NCBI RefSeq assembly: GCF_023278565.1
Contig: NC_064676.1
Location: 4,216,001-4,280,000 of the forward strand
Direction: 5' to 3'
Length of the DNA: 64,000 nucleotides
Source: Colletotrichum lupini
Taxonomy: Eukaryota; Ascomycota; Sordariomycetes; Glomerellales; Glomerellaceae
Below, one piece after another: positions 1 to 12,884 of this stretch. Numbering within the stretch: the stretch's first letter is position 1; each line of letters starts with the position of its first letter. The position numbers and the translations under genes are program-made. Below the pieces are notes generated by a model. It was not told the DNA's origin, did no database searches, and was given only the letters and a program-made list of their open reading frames with translations.

Positions 1-3000
1 CATAATAAAGAAGGAGCCAGGGTCTGGCCAACGATCGTGGATACTGTGGTGTGTCTGTCTACTCGTTTGCGGCACAGCCGCAGCATCTCAAGTCCACAGG
101 GCAACTGGATGTAACAGTGCTGGGCCACGTCGAGCGTGCAGATGACGGCCATATGTCAACTTGAATCCAGTGCTTCAGCTCATCTTTTGACAAGGGGTGT
201 GCTGCAAGACGCAGGCTTTCCGTTTGAGAGTGTACGGGCGAGCGTGTGCTGTTTTGGAACCTGACGCTGCATGTCAGACTTTGGAGCAAACCAAGACGCA
301 GATGGAGAGCGGTCGGTCCCTCGTAGGGCTGGGAGGAACACTTGGGGCCGGCAGCGGAAGGATTCTGAGTGTGTCTAATGGCCGGTATGTACGAGTGTAC
401 GGAGAAGGGTTCCGTCGGCCAAAGGTGTAAACGTAAAATACGTGTTGAGGGCGTATCAGTACGTCCACGTACAAAGGTCCCATCCGTCTGGTCAGCCACG
501 GCACCAGCTGGCCCTCGAACAGACCATGACGTCGTAGGCGCGGTACTCAAATTTGGTCTCACTGCGGATTTCCCTCTACCAAAACATTTGTCGGAGGGAA
601 GTGGTTTGGGTGAAAGAGCGATTATTCGTGACGGTGACAGCGTAGAATTTGAGGGGATTCATTCATGGATGACGTCGACGTATCTAGAGCAGAGCCGTGC
701 CGCCCCTCTGCATATCTTGTCGACGAATCGGCAGGCAGTATACGCGGCTTTTCTGGCTACGCTCGTGAACACGGAGAGCAAACCAGAAGAGGCAGTTCAA
801 CCCTTTTCCCAACGTGAGTATGCATTCCGCCGTGTGGTGTGACCTATGCGTCTCGTGCAGGCAGCCCTAAATCGCTCTGCCCTACAGGGCCAGAGAACAT
901 CGGGTACTCTGCGTACCCAAGGAGACCTGGCTGTTCCTCGCCAGTCTTTGAGGTCTGTGAAGCCGCGACGATTTTGGCGGCGTTCGACCTAGAGACGCCA
1001 TGGTCTGAGGCACGGCGCTCCCAACTATTGCATTTATAATCTGCTGACATATAACGACGAGCGCCCGCAACCTGGTCTATGCTGTCTGTGCCGCCGCGAA
1101 ACTTCCGGAGGTCAGGCGAGGGTTAGAAGAGCTAGGCATTGTTGATGATGCGTGGCCTAAAACCTGTCTCTTGGCTCTTCAAGTCAACGCCCGCTTCTTA
1201 GCTTCAATGTGAGCCTTCAGGACATCAGAGCTTGTTCGAGCCTTTGCGAAGTCGGAGACTTCGACAGCCTCTCGGCGACGTTGACTAGGTCGGGGTGAAT
1301 CCGGGGTAAGAGGCACAGTCCTCCCCCATCGGCCAAGGATTCCGCAAAGTCGATCAGACTAACAGTGAGATTTCCTTTCAGCAAACTGTGTCCCTTGGCC
1401 GGGATTTGGTAGACCTGGTAGCATCATAGATTCGGGCCCCTTGGTGAAGCACGGTGTTTCTGGCAAATCATCAGGAGAAAAGAATGATATGATCCCACGC
1501 GGAGTATGGGAAATGCAAAACACTGAAGAGTCGGTGACGCTAACAATTTTAACGTAGCAGACAGACGCCATTTCCATCTCTTTGCAGCTCAAGACCGCAG
1601 TTATATGTGGGAGAGCGGAGAGAATCTCAAGCAAAGTGGGATTCTGCGGTGCCCACTGCACGCATGCGGGTTTCTTGTTCACAGGGCAGTGTTGTATGCC
1701 GTGTGCAGCGTGCTGCAGAACGACGGGGAATATGAGGAGTCCACGGAACACCCCTAGCCCGGTGGGCTACACCCGCTTGAGCTGTAAAGGGCGAGATGGG
1801 AAGATGCAAGACACTTCTGAAATGTCTATGGTGAAATTTCTAGGGCCCGTAATATGAAACACAATGGTAAGCAGGACGTCTTCCTGTGGAGGTTCTCATT
1901 TGATGAATGTCCGTGGGTGGCAGCGTCGTTGGTGCAACGGTACAACCTAACCTCGTGTGCCGAGTGCTTTCGACAACGTTTGGTTTTACGACTTCGCAAC
2001 CTCGGCCTTTTCCTTATTGAGTCGTTTACGATAAATCAAATGCTTGGCCGGTGCATTGTGTTCATTGCTTTCAAGGGGTCCCAAGGGGCCCATCACGCTG
2101 CCCATCCATACTGTCGGAGCTTGGGGGCGAGTCCCGAGACTTTGGAGCTCACTCGTCCGAGACCGTGGCATGCCGCATGAGCAGTGGGCTGTTCAGAGTT
2201 CAGAGTGCCTGGCAACCCTGGCCGTCTGGTCTCCATTTCGATGGGCAGTCGTCAACGTGGCAGTTGTTCCTCTACTCCGTACACACTTCAAGGGTCCGTT
2301 CAGGGTGCCAACAGCACTCGCATCTTCACTCCTTTGGGAAGCAAGCTTCTGCTGTGTATTTGCGGTGATTCGGGTTATCCGTACGGACGCAGCCAGTCCG
2401 GGTCGGGTACGGAGTGGTTATTGCAACCTAGCTCAATGTGGCTCCGTAGGATTTGGAGTTGATGTTCGGATAGCAAGGTGATGATGAAAACCAGGATTCA
2501 ATCGTCAACCGCCAGAACTCAGGCTTTGGGAGCAGCGGTGAGGCCGAGGTTCACAACGCTCACCACAACGATTAAGTTGATGATGTCTCCCATCGGAGGT
2601 GGCAGGTGCTCCCTAGCCTTCTACAAGTCCACGCTGATGACAACTTAGGGCGTGGGCAAAAATGCAATGGATCCGGGGCCGGATTGAAGCGTGACACTGC
2701 AGCTTGTCTTCATCGACCCGAACTTGTGTCAAACCTTGAGATTTGTCCAAAGTTTCGCAGTCTTTCCTAGTCTGGCAATTCGTAAATCTGGCCAACGAGT
2801 TTCCGACCGTAATCTTCGATCTTTCCCGCTTCTTGCGTCTTCCATGCGTATGCGTACGTCTCACATAATCAGGGATGCTTTAGGACGCAGCCTATTGACG
2901 AAAGCGCAACGATCCGCGATGACCGTGAAAGTGGTGAGAACTCAAAGCGTCGTATTTGGACCTATTCCCCTCTCACACACATGGGTCGCACGAGTAAAGA

Positions 3001-5476
3001 GACGTTTCCTTAAAAAAAGTGCTTGTTGCGTTTGCATCTGGCAGAGGCTCGATTTTGAAGGGGTGAATGTCATCGGACCCAAGCCAATGAATTCGCAGCT
3101 CATCGCCGATGATAACATCTGACTGGTATCAGAACCCCACGGCTTCACGCTGAGGCACTCTCTCTTCTCTCTCGGTTCGATTTTTTCTCAGCTTCTGCGG
3201 TCATCACATTGTGTCCAGGTGCGTTTTTTTTTTTGTTTTTTTGCGGCAAATCAACGGGCCACCTGAGGATCGATCTCGTGGCTTGAATGCTGTCCATTGC
3301 TTTGAACGTACATGCGCGCCATGGACCAGGCTACATGGCGTGAACAGGTGAGCCAGAGATAATTGGCTCGAATAAACGCTGGCCGTCAACGCCATCGGAT
3401 GTTTTCGCTAGGCAAAGTGTAATATGTGCCGGAATGTCTGAAAGCGTTTATGACCCAAAAGTCGGGAAATCATAATCCCAGTATCCGTAAAGATGCTTCG
3501 GATATGATAGGTACTGTATGGCCAAGAAAGAAGCTAGAGTTGGTGAAAACAACATGGTCATCGGTGCCAACCCGACCCAAACCAAAGTTTAAGCCTTGTG
3601 GGATTAATATCGTAGTGGCAGGGACTTTCCCGGTAATGTCGATGACGGACGGCGGATTATGGGGCGCTTGCTGTATTACTCAAGCCCTCAGTGCCCGTCT
3701 AATGTGTCAGTCGGAAGACCTCCGCTTGAAATGTGTGGCTCATCTCACGGCCTGAGCCCGTTACTGATGTGATTAGGGCGACTGGCGTTGGTGCAGTCCA
3801 CAAGCCCGGGCCTCAATGGGGCTGCACCATCTCGTCCGAAGCTGTAGCTCTGGGGGTCCAGCTTGAAGCGGCCTAAGAGCGACGATCGCGTTTTGCGTCT
3901 CAAGGCAGCAACAAAATGCACCTTGGACCAGCTGGCCCTAGGTTTCTCCGTCTAATTTAGAATATGCAGCACCTTCAGGATGCCGACTCACGGCCTGAGA
4001 TGCTGCTGGGCGTCAGATGCAGTTCGACCACCACGGAAACCAGCCGCAACATGGAGGCGTTGGTGCAAGGCCACGGATGGCCACCGAAGTGACTTGAAAC
4101 AGCGATGAGCAGCGTGGGCTTGCCACAAGTGGAACGCCACCAATGGTGACAGTCAACGTTTGCTCGAGTGAGGTGGCGTCCAGACTCGTGGGTGTGATGT
4201 TCCAGAGGGGCGGGCAGCAGCTCGTAGTAGGTATGTACGCGACTATGGTAGCTACAATCATGTTGGTGGTTGGACTGAATTGGTGCTTTTAGAACTCTAC
4301 CGGTAGAGCCGAATCGGAGAGGTAGCCGTGCAATGCGAGGTTCCTTTGTTACGGCGGTTGAGTTGTACCGCTGTAGATGTGCTGTCTGCTGACGGCCAGC
4401 AACACCCTTGACTGGCAATGATGTGCATCGTCCTGTCACTCAACGAGACTGGGCCGAAGCCAATTGTTACTTGAAGGCTCTTTCTTCCCCCACACGTTGG
4501 AGATGATGACATGGCGTACCTTCGAGGGGGGACTTTTGTTGGCTGTTGAGCGGTAGAAGCTTGTGGAGAGCGACGGCGCATCTGATGAACGCCCGCGAGA
4601 GAGAACGATGAGGGCGCTGTAAAACTGAAAGACCAAGCCACGCCCCGAGTTCCCGGGCGAGCCCTATCCGTGATTTAGTTTAGTGAGCTTCGAAACTGTG
4701 CTGGATATACCATGAGCAGGTAGCGCGGCAACGATCCAGTACCTTAGGCCTGAGGCTCAGTGTCTCCTCACCCCAGCCCTAAAGGGCGTCAAGGTGCGGG
4801 CGACGGCGTCATGTGTGGTCTTCTAGTGCGTCGGGAAGTGACCGAGGTCACGATTCGGGAGAAGGACGCTGATTGAATAGAGTAACGAGCTAGATGTGGT
4901 CAAGACTCAAGGGACGCCCCATGATTCGGACAACAAGCGACCGAGGACGCTGAGGCCGAGAAGGCGAGATGGTCTACTACTGCGTGGACAGCCGAGCTGG
5001 ACTGACAGGCTTGACGAGGTGCAGAAGGATGAAGCGCAGCCAAGGACTGGTAGAAGAGTCTGCCTAACGGCGATGCAAACATGCGAGAATAGCGGCGATG
5101 TGATGGGGACAGAGCCTTGTCGTCGCGATGGCAGTGCAGCGGAGACATCTGTATCCGTACGGGTACTGGTATTGCGGTGAAGGCACACCTTGGAAAACCG
5201 TTTGCCAATGTCTACCTAGGACTTTCTTCCCTTGCTCAGGTTGCCGATGGCTGAGTGAAGTGTTTGAATGGCATGGCATGGCTTGGATGGCCGGTCGTGC
5301 TTTCTCTGTGCGAATATCCGTATGAAGCCCAGTGGGAAAGATGCAGCTGTATCTGTTTTCGTATAGACACTTCCATCAGTAGCAACAGTGGGTGAGTGGT
5401 AAGGACGACTGGAGGTAAGTACGAAGTACTCCGTACCTCATCCGTCCATGCCAACGTTGATGGGGGAGGGGTGCAC

Positions 5477-5497
5477 GGTAAGGTAAGGTAAGGTAAG
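5477..5497 (+). repeat. GGTAA pentamer tandem repeat
   Basis: Four GGTAA units plus a partial fifth in a row. This is the purest example of a GGTAAGGTA word that recurs through the non-coding parts of the window on both strands. Confidence 0.85.
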
Positions 5498-8400
5498 CCG
5501 TTGACGTTACCGGGCCTGCCCTTGCTGCTCTGGATTTTAACGACTGCCTAAGATACCTGGTCTGGCCTGGCCTCGCCCATCCGCACCAAGATCTCGGGAC
5601 CGGACGAGGTCAAAGCCAGCCGGCGTCTGGCAGTAGCCACCAAGGGTGTGTTCTGCCGGCGGGAGAGAAATTAGAAGGGAGATGGGGGTTGAAGACTGTC
5701 AGTGCCTGCGATGAAGTGAGTGAAGGAGCTTTGCCAAACACAGCTGCATCGCTTGAGAGGTGGGTTTGCGTCCGTAAGTGTAATCTGTGCGCAACATCCC
5801 GGTCATGAGGTGAACACCAAGTGATGACCAGCGGAGCGGCGCCGGCAGGCAATTTCCAACTTGTCCAACTTCCACTGGGCCTCGCGAGTCGGAGGTTGTC
5901 ACTGCTCACCTCAGGCCAACAAGGTGTGTTCTACGGAGTACGTCTCCGAAGTATACCGAGGTCGGCTGCATTAGGTAAGCCCGATGAGGAACCGCACAAC
6001 GTACTGCGTTAGTACACTAAGGTAAGGTAGGTAGGCAAAGTCACTAAGTACTCACAGATCCACTTCAGGGTTGACCCCAAGCAGCACGGTCTGTCGATCA
6101 GAAGCTGACTTTAATCACATCGAGCAAGCACGGTTCACTGCTTGGCATGGCAGCAAGCTGGGGTTGACCTTCACCCGACATCCATGAACGAAACGATGTA
6201 TCCCTACGGGGTGAACAATGATGAAAGGTGTCCACAGGGTAAGATGATGGTTAGCTATCCGTAGAAACATCAACGGGGTCATTGCAGAAGACCTTTGTCA
6301 GAACGGTACGAACTTTTGTCAGTTGCGTCAAGCTGAATTGCTTGATAGGTGGTCTCGAATAATTCAGCCCAACTCGGCCACGATAACAGCAACAGTAACG
6401 ACCACGGGAGCAGAACCTGCCTGTAAGACTTAGAAAAGCAAAAAGGAAACTCGTTGATCGTCTGACTGGATGTCTCTAAAAGAAATTTGGGGCAAGTTGC
6501 ACCCGTGGGAGGCAGACTACGGATAGATGGTATATCCGTACCTAGTAGGTGATGACGGGTCAGACTCAGACACGAGATTGGTCAAATAAGCCGAGACGCC
6601 CGAGTTCCTCACCTCATCACCTTAGAAAAGTCAAGGGTAGGCATGTCCAGCATCTTACGGGTATTTACAATGTGGCGTACAGGTCAGTGTGGGAAAAGGC
6701 CATTGGCTTAGGTTGTTTTTCCATGCTGACGCCTTACGGACGCTATTTGGCTGTCCCGCGCGGGAGAGCTTCCCAGATCCATGCCTTCCATTTGTTACTC
6801 TACCTTTTAGGTTAACAACATGGGGAGGTAGGCATCCGTCGCCTTTAAACGACCCAACTTCTGTCATGGCCGAGGAACCTTGGTCGTCCGACGTCTCGCT
6901 GCTCCGGAAAAAAAACCCTCAAGGAGAAAAGAAAGTTGACCCAAATTTGGAAAGACGAACAAATGATTAGAAGGAGGCCGGGAAATAGAAAAGACCTGGG
7001 AGCAAGCAGACGAAAACAAAGCCAAAGCCAATTATTGACACACCCAAGACACCCACCCACATCTTAGAGGTATGGAAGTTGGGACTTTGACATTGGACAG
7101 CAAAACGCCTAGCGCACGTAGCGCACCCACTGCGGCTACCCTGGCGCAGACATCTCACACGCTCGTCTAACCTTCTAAATCGAGCCATTGCAGGTCCCAT
7201 TTGCCGCTGCGGTGCCGGTCGGGGTGGTTGTTGTCCTAAACTAAGGTATTGGTAATCCGTCATCCGAATGTACATTGCCCCAATGTGCGTAATGAGGTAA
7301 GGTAAGGTCAGATGTACGGAATTCTAGTGCTCATCCTCGTCCGCACACCCACTTCCATGTCTTGCCCCGGATACGGACTCGGAGCAATGAGAGACGACAC
7401 AAAGCCGATGCGCGGCGGGGTCTGTCGACGACCCCATACCTGACGTACATCCGTAGGGTATTGCCTTCGTTTGTCGTGTTTTACGCTCGCCCGGGATTGG
7501 TTATCTCGGTGACATACGGACACTCCGTACGGATGGAACGAGAAGTAAGGTAGAGATTGTGGACACGGGATAACGTCGAGTCACCGCCATATCTCCCGTC
7601 GGCATAAATGGAAGGAATGGCAGGCAGGGTAAGGTAGACTGGACTCCCATTACTTTAGACGCAATAAGTATGCAAGAACGGAGCCCGTATCCGTGAGGTA
7701 CCCTGAGGGAAACGCCTTGAAGAAGATGCTGAAGGAAACAGCAATCGTGATTTTCCTTGCTCGTTCCCAAGGCGGCACCTGCCTTACCTTGCCTCGCCTT
7801 ACTGTGCCGTACCGTCCGTAGGAACATCCAGGTAGGTACGGATATCTAGGTAGCTACCTGGCTTACAGAATCCCTGGATACGTATCTACTCTTTCTGCCC
7901 CGGTTCCCCATGAGGCGCTCTTCTAGACCCGAATAAGATTAGATCCCCATGACCCAGACAGTACGTACCCTGCCTGGCGCTTTCCCGACCACACCGTGCA
8001 TCCCCACTCCCGTCCTGAACGACGAACGACAGCTCCAATCTCCAAGGCCTTTTTTTTTTCTTGCTCCCCTTCTTCTCCAATTATCGTCTCACCCAACCTG
8101 CTCACATTCTCTCCACCACCATATCCAAGACTGGGCCACATGCGGACAAAGCAGCGACAAGGATCCCGATCCTTTATTTTCAAACTCTTGGGGGAATCCA
8201 AGGGACTTGTCATTCCCTCGCCATTTGTCGCACCTGGACTCTTACGTTCTCCCCTGGGTCTCCTCTCCTATCCGCCCTCCGTTTCGCGAATACGTCCTGT
8301 TCGCACAATCTCTCTGCTGAACGCCGCCTGCACTTCAACAGAGACGGTCAACACCTGGCCCGTTCTGAACCGTCCTCCCGTGTCAATCTCTCGTCTTCAC

Positions 8401-8906
8401 CTAACCTATCCGGGCATCTTGTTATTCTGCAATGCAGCGGTATGGATTGGCTTCCGCTTCCGCTTCCTTCGTTCCCAATTTGAGTCGCCCATCGTTGTGG
8501 GCACTACCCAACCCGCCCGTTGAGAGCATCTAGTGTCCGGCTTCTTCTTCAAACGGTTTCCTTCTATCGAAGTACCTCAGTCTTCCAATTGGACTTGGGA
8601 ATTCGTTACCGCTGCTTACCCTCTATCTGGTTTGCTGTCGATGCTGCCAAGAAAACAGACGAATTGAGCACAAAAAAAAAAAGAATGAGAAATAATCGCT
8701 TCATATCCTTAGACAGGGCAGCGTCACAGCCCATCGGACCAACATCAAGTTCTTGCTCTGCCTGTCCAGTGCCGGGCTAGGTTTGCTACGCAAAACCGCC
8801 GTCCCGACGTACTGGCTCCCGGCCCAACACTGCCATTTCCTGGGGCCCAGTTGTCAGTCACCTACTGCAACTTAGACAACCTCAAGAGGGCATGGATACA
8901 GGATGC

Positions 8907-8984
8907 CACACACACACACACACACACGCACTCACATTCAACCATACACAGGCTTCCTCGCGACACACACACACACGCACACAC
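8907..8984 (+). repeat. Two CA dinucleotide microsatellites
   Basis: A CA tract spans 8907-8927 and a second, interrupted by one G, spans 8963-8984. The intervening sequence is also CA-rich. They lie about 1.6 kb upstream of the zinc-finger gene in its pyrimidine-rich upstream region. Confidence 0.9.
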
Positions 8985-9350
8985 TGGCTGCTAGGCCCGG
9001 CATCCTACTAACACATCATTTCATCTTTCCTAGGTGTTCTCTTGCGCGCGCAGCGGTTCCTCAGTCCTAGCTTGCTGGAATATCACCTCGTCGAATCGAT
9101 GATCGAATGCCCTCAACTCAGGGTACTCAGACATACAATTACGGCCCCTGGTTCCCCGTTAACGTCGAAACTGCTGCCTCAATAGGGAATAAGGTCAATT
9201 GAAGTCCCATTACCCACTCTTTCCCGATCACAGACCGGCTGGGACGGGTTCAAGTCAAGGGCTCCCCTTCCCCGTCGCCAACATCCGTGGACCGTCATCT
9301 TCTTCCCTGAGCCCTTCCCCGAGGCCCAGCACCTGCACAGATACCTAGTA

Positions 9351-9371
9351 CTACCTTACTGTGTAAGGTAG
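9351..9371. repeat. Perfect inverted repeat of the TACCTTAC word
   Basis: The arms CTACCTTAC (9351-9359) and GTAAGGTAG (9363-9371) pair perfectly around a 3-nt loop. It is one of several inverted pairs of this word in the window. Confidence 0.85.
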
Positions 9372-10622
9372 CTGACCCAGAAACCCAGAAACCCAGAACC
9401 CAAGGGCCGGTCTCTGACGGCCAGCCAGGGCTCGAGCGATGTCATCCATGATCCATCCTCTACTTTCCACACCTCTTTCACCTAGCAGTGCTTTAGTGCG
9501 CACTAGCCTTAGCCCTGCAGCCCGTCTCAAGCTTGAAGCAGGGACGTTGACCAGGGCGTTTCGTTACGGCTGCCAATGCTTTTGCTGGAAATGCTGGAGC
9601 CTATCGATCCCTTCCCCGTCCCCTCCATAGCCCCATGTCTTTCTTCACTCATCAACTGTGCCCGTCTGCCCATCATCCCCCTCTACTGTGTATGGATACC
9701 TCAGCACGCTCCGCAACCCTCACTCACTCTTACTCTCGCTCTCATTCTCACTCCCCCCAAGGTCTCATTAATTCTGTATTGCATGTCACTCGCACTCGCT
9801 CACACGCCTCTAGCAGCGTGCCTCCGCTCTGCGCGCGCTTTCGCTCTTACACCATGCGCTAGGAACTCTCTCGCCCGCTCTCACCTCCGTTTACACCCCT
9901 CCCCTCCGCTCCCAAGCAAAAGTCTGCCCTCGTTCCCCATCTTATACACGCCCCCTTATTCTCCACACCATTCTGGTGTGTTGCGATCACACCCCCACAC
10001 CCTCCATAACATAACAGTTTACACACAATGGGCGCTGGTACCTTACTCTGTTCTCCATCCTGGCCTGGTCACTCAATCCCATCTTTCTTACCCTGAACCC
10101 CTGCCCGCCGTCTGGACTTACCTCCATGTAGTGTAGCTTGTCTCTTTGAACATGTCCGTCTCTTGTGTCTTCTCTCCTCTCATGCGATGAAAAAGGTACG
10201 TCCAGAGGTCGGGATCTGGGCTACCATCTCCACAGCTTTTCACTGCCCGCTTGCCATTTATAAGCCAGTGCCCGCTCCTAGGCCTGTGAGGCTGAGATCT
10301 TTAACCTTCTGGTGATATCCAAGTTTAGCATCTGTGATCTCGTTGAACCAAAAGCCTCCACCTGGCGAGCAAGCAATCCTTCCTTCTCCAGACCTCAAAA
10401 TCGTTGCCTGATCGTACTGGTCTCGTTATAAGTCGTCGATCCGGGTCTTCGAGTATCAAACATCGTCACTGGCTTGATACAACACATCAACTGGTAACAA
10501 CGCTTGGACATACACAGCAAAAGGTATACTCTTACACAAGTACATCTCGACATCAACTCTTCAACAACCTCGCCCGTATGTGCCATCCAGAGTTTCTTCA
10601 TCGTCGTCCTTCTTCTTTTTCA

Positions 10623-12098
10623 ATGGCTTCCAGTTTTTCTGAGCAGGGTTGCGAGGACTCTTACTCACTTCCACCCAGATCTAAAGCAGGGAGCCGTGTA
10701 TCAGCTACAGCTGCTCAATTCGCCAACATCCAACTAGTCGACTCCCCCAGAACGCTACCGTTAGAGTCCAGCCCCTCGGTCAGATCTGAGGCTCTCCATT
10801 CCTCCGGCTATATCAGTCCCAACCCGCCCAACTCCGCAACCTTTCTCTCAACCTCCAACTCACAAGGATACTCGCCCTTTCCCCTCCTACCTCCTGAGAT
10901 CTTGAACGCAGCAGAGTGGAACGAACACGAGGTACATCACACTTCGGATTCGACCCCTCTAGTCAGAGTGGACCCCGCCCAGGACTACTCTTCCAACCAG
11001 TCCTCTCCGCCACTGAGAACCGGAGCAAGCATGAGGTGCGCTTCCAACATTGTACCAGCCACTAGACTATAAAGACCATCTAACACTTCCTCCTTCTTCA
11101 GCACTGTTGCTATTCCATTTGACCCTTCGTTCACCATGGGAAGCCGATCAGCATTCACTTGGCCTGGTAATTAACCGTCCATTTCAACTCCCCTCTTGTA
11201 CCCTTCTGGGATCCTCTAACAATCTCAACTTGAAGGTCTCGACAACCCCGAAGCAAGCGGATCATTACTTGGCCACAACCTCTCTTCCCTCGGACACCAT
11301 CACCAAGACGCCAGCCTCACACCACCCAGCGGTTCCAGATCAGTAACAGCAAGCCCGCCACGGGGGACTTTGACACCAGAGCAGAGGGAATTGAAGAAGC
11401 AGAGAGACATGGCTCGTCGAGACTCAAAGGCATCACAACGCGTCCACAGAGCTGGTAGCAACCCCTACATCCATTCGCCTCCCCTCAGCCTACCCGACGT
11501 CTCTTCAACAATGGGCGTACCCGTGTACACGACAGCACCGGCGCCAATCTCCCTTCTCGCAGAGCCGGCAACTTCAATGGGATCGTCATCATACCTCCCC
11601 TCTTACAGCCCGCCTCTGTCAGACCATGGCTACCAGAGCGGATACCCACCAATGGCCCAGGCCTACGGCATGGGTGGCATGGACTACTCCAACCAGTTCC
11701 AGCCGCCAGCACAATACGGGTATGTTACGAGAGAGATGGGGATGGCCCAGGAAAGACGCTTCGAAACTAACAAGAACCAACGCAGAAGCCGACACTCGAT
11801 GCCTGTTGGACAAGACCCGAGCCTGATGTATGGCGTGCCGCCATCGATGGGCCCCGGAGCCCCAGACCAAGGGGGGCACGTCAGAGTGGTGCAGAGCCGG
11901 CCTAAACCTCAATGCTGGGAACACGGCTGCAACGGAAGACAATTTTCAACCTTTAGCAACCTCCTGAGGCACCAAAGAGAAAAGTCTGGGCAGGCGACCA
12001 AGGCCACATGCCCTAATTGCGGCGCCGAATTCACAAGGACGACGGCAAGGAACGGCCACCTTCTCCACGACAAGTGCAAGCAGCGCCGAAACACGTGA
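10623..12098 (+). CDS. C2H2-like zinc-finger protein, probable transcription regulator
   Basis: The model has three exons: 10623-11035, 11102-11166 and 11236-12098. Both introns are GT-AG (66 and 69 nt); each has CTAAC shortly before its acceptor, and the phase closes to 446 residues. The first about 380 residues are disordered, rich in Ser, Pro, Gln and Gly, with a basic Glu/Lys/Arg stretch in the middle (around [16 protein letters not shown]). The C-terminus holds two putative zinc-binding units: C386-x4-C391 followed by a His-containing helix (LLRHQREK), and C418-x2-C421 with H434, H437 and C440, which is closer to C2HC than to classical C2H2. A nuclear DNA-binding role is inferred from this layout. 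I recognise the C-terminal family as a fungal one but cannot name the gene. The start is uncertain: an in-frame ATG at 10578 would add 15 residues. The TGA stop overlaps a GTGAGT that could act as a donor site, so an alternative C-terminus is possible but unsupported. Confidence 0.87.
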
Positions 12099-12642
12099 GT
12101 GCTGTCGGCCGTTGGAACCAACAGCACGCGAACGGGGGAGAGAAAACCAGCAACAATAACAACAAAAGTCCCTTTTTCCAACACACACACACACATACGC
12201 AAGCCATGCAAGGACCTTACGGCCGTGCTATTTGCGGATGGAGGGGGGAAAATACCAGATCCGTTTTACCATTCGAACTGTACATGTTTGGGGCATTCGA
12301 GCATTTACTTAAACAGGAAACGAGAGAAGCCGAGGAGGGTTACAAAAATATCGCTGGACAGGAGGGAGGAGTCACATAGGTAGAAGTTGTCCAACGAGCT
12401 TGTCATTGGCACACTTTTTTTTTGGGGGTACATTTTTTGTTTCTTGGTTCTTTCATTTGGGTTGTTTGGGTTTTCCTACCGGGGAGGTGTTTTTTCGGTT
12501 TGTTTTCGCTTCGTCATCTTTCTTCGTTCTCACGACAATTTTGGAAGGCTTTTGTTTATGGGGGAAGCAGCGGCAGGAGCAGCACCAACGGCACAAGACG
12601 ATCAAAATCGTCCAGGTGGCACATCTTCTTCTACTCAACTTT

Positions 12643-12658
12643 TCGATATCGATATCGA
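12643..12658. repeat. 16-bp perfect palindrome of GATATC units
   Basis: The sequence TCGATATCGATATCGA is self-complementary. It lies about 550 bp downstream of the zinc-finger stop codon, in probable 3' flank. Confidence 0.9.
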
Positions 12659-12859
12659 TAGAAACTTGAAATATACCCTTTCACTAGCGTCAAAAAGAAC
12701 GCATCTTTCTACATACACGTTCCAATCCCGTTGTCTCTCGGTGCATCAGCGTCAAAATTAGGGACATGCAGCAACTTACGTTGAAAAGCAAAGTAGATGC
12801 AGTCCGTCAAAATTAGAAAACACCATTGTCCGTCTTACCGACGTCGTCTCATCTCGTCT

Positions 12860-12884
12860 CGTCTTACAACTCATCTGTAAGACG
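12860..12884 (+). repeat. Hairpin-forming inverted repeat downstream of the zinc-finger gene
   Basis: The arms CGTCTTACA (12860-12868) and TGTAAGACG (12876-12884) pair perfectly around a 7-nt loop. An 11-nt direct repeat, GTCAAAATTAG, occurs just upstream at about 12751 and 12807. The function is unknown. Confidence 0.8.

Larger units (their letters stand above)
1..10622. other. Long intergenic region upstream of the first zinc-finger gene
   Basis: No convincing gene is visible in this stretch. The longest open frames, of about 150-170 codons, have no recognisable domain and are of the length chance would give at this base composition. The left part is mixed sequence with GGTAAGGTA-type words at 5477-5497, 6019-6035, 7296-7308 and 7627-7636, and with several TCCGTAC/GTACGGA words (for example near 2380, 5155, 5440 and 7523). 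From about 8.0 kb to 10.6 kb the + strand is strongly pyrimidine-rich (CT/CCT runs) with two CA microsatellites. That fits a long promoter and 5' leader for the gene starting at 10623. Small genes with several introns cannot be excluded without transcripts. Confidence 0.6.

Noticed and set aside
12095..12100. GTGAGT overlapping the stop codon of the first zinc-finger gene, suggesting another exon
   Set aside because: It matches a donor, but downstream frames are non-coding in appearance and no good branch site and acceptor pair was found. The TGA is kept as the stop.
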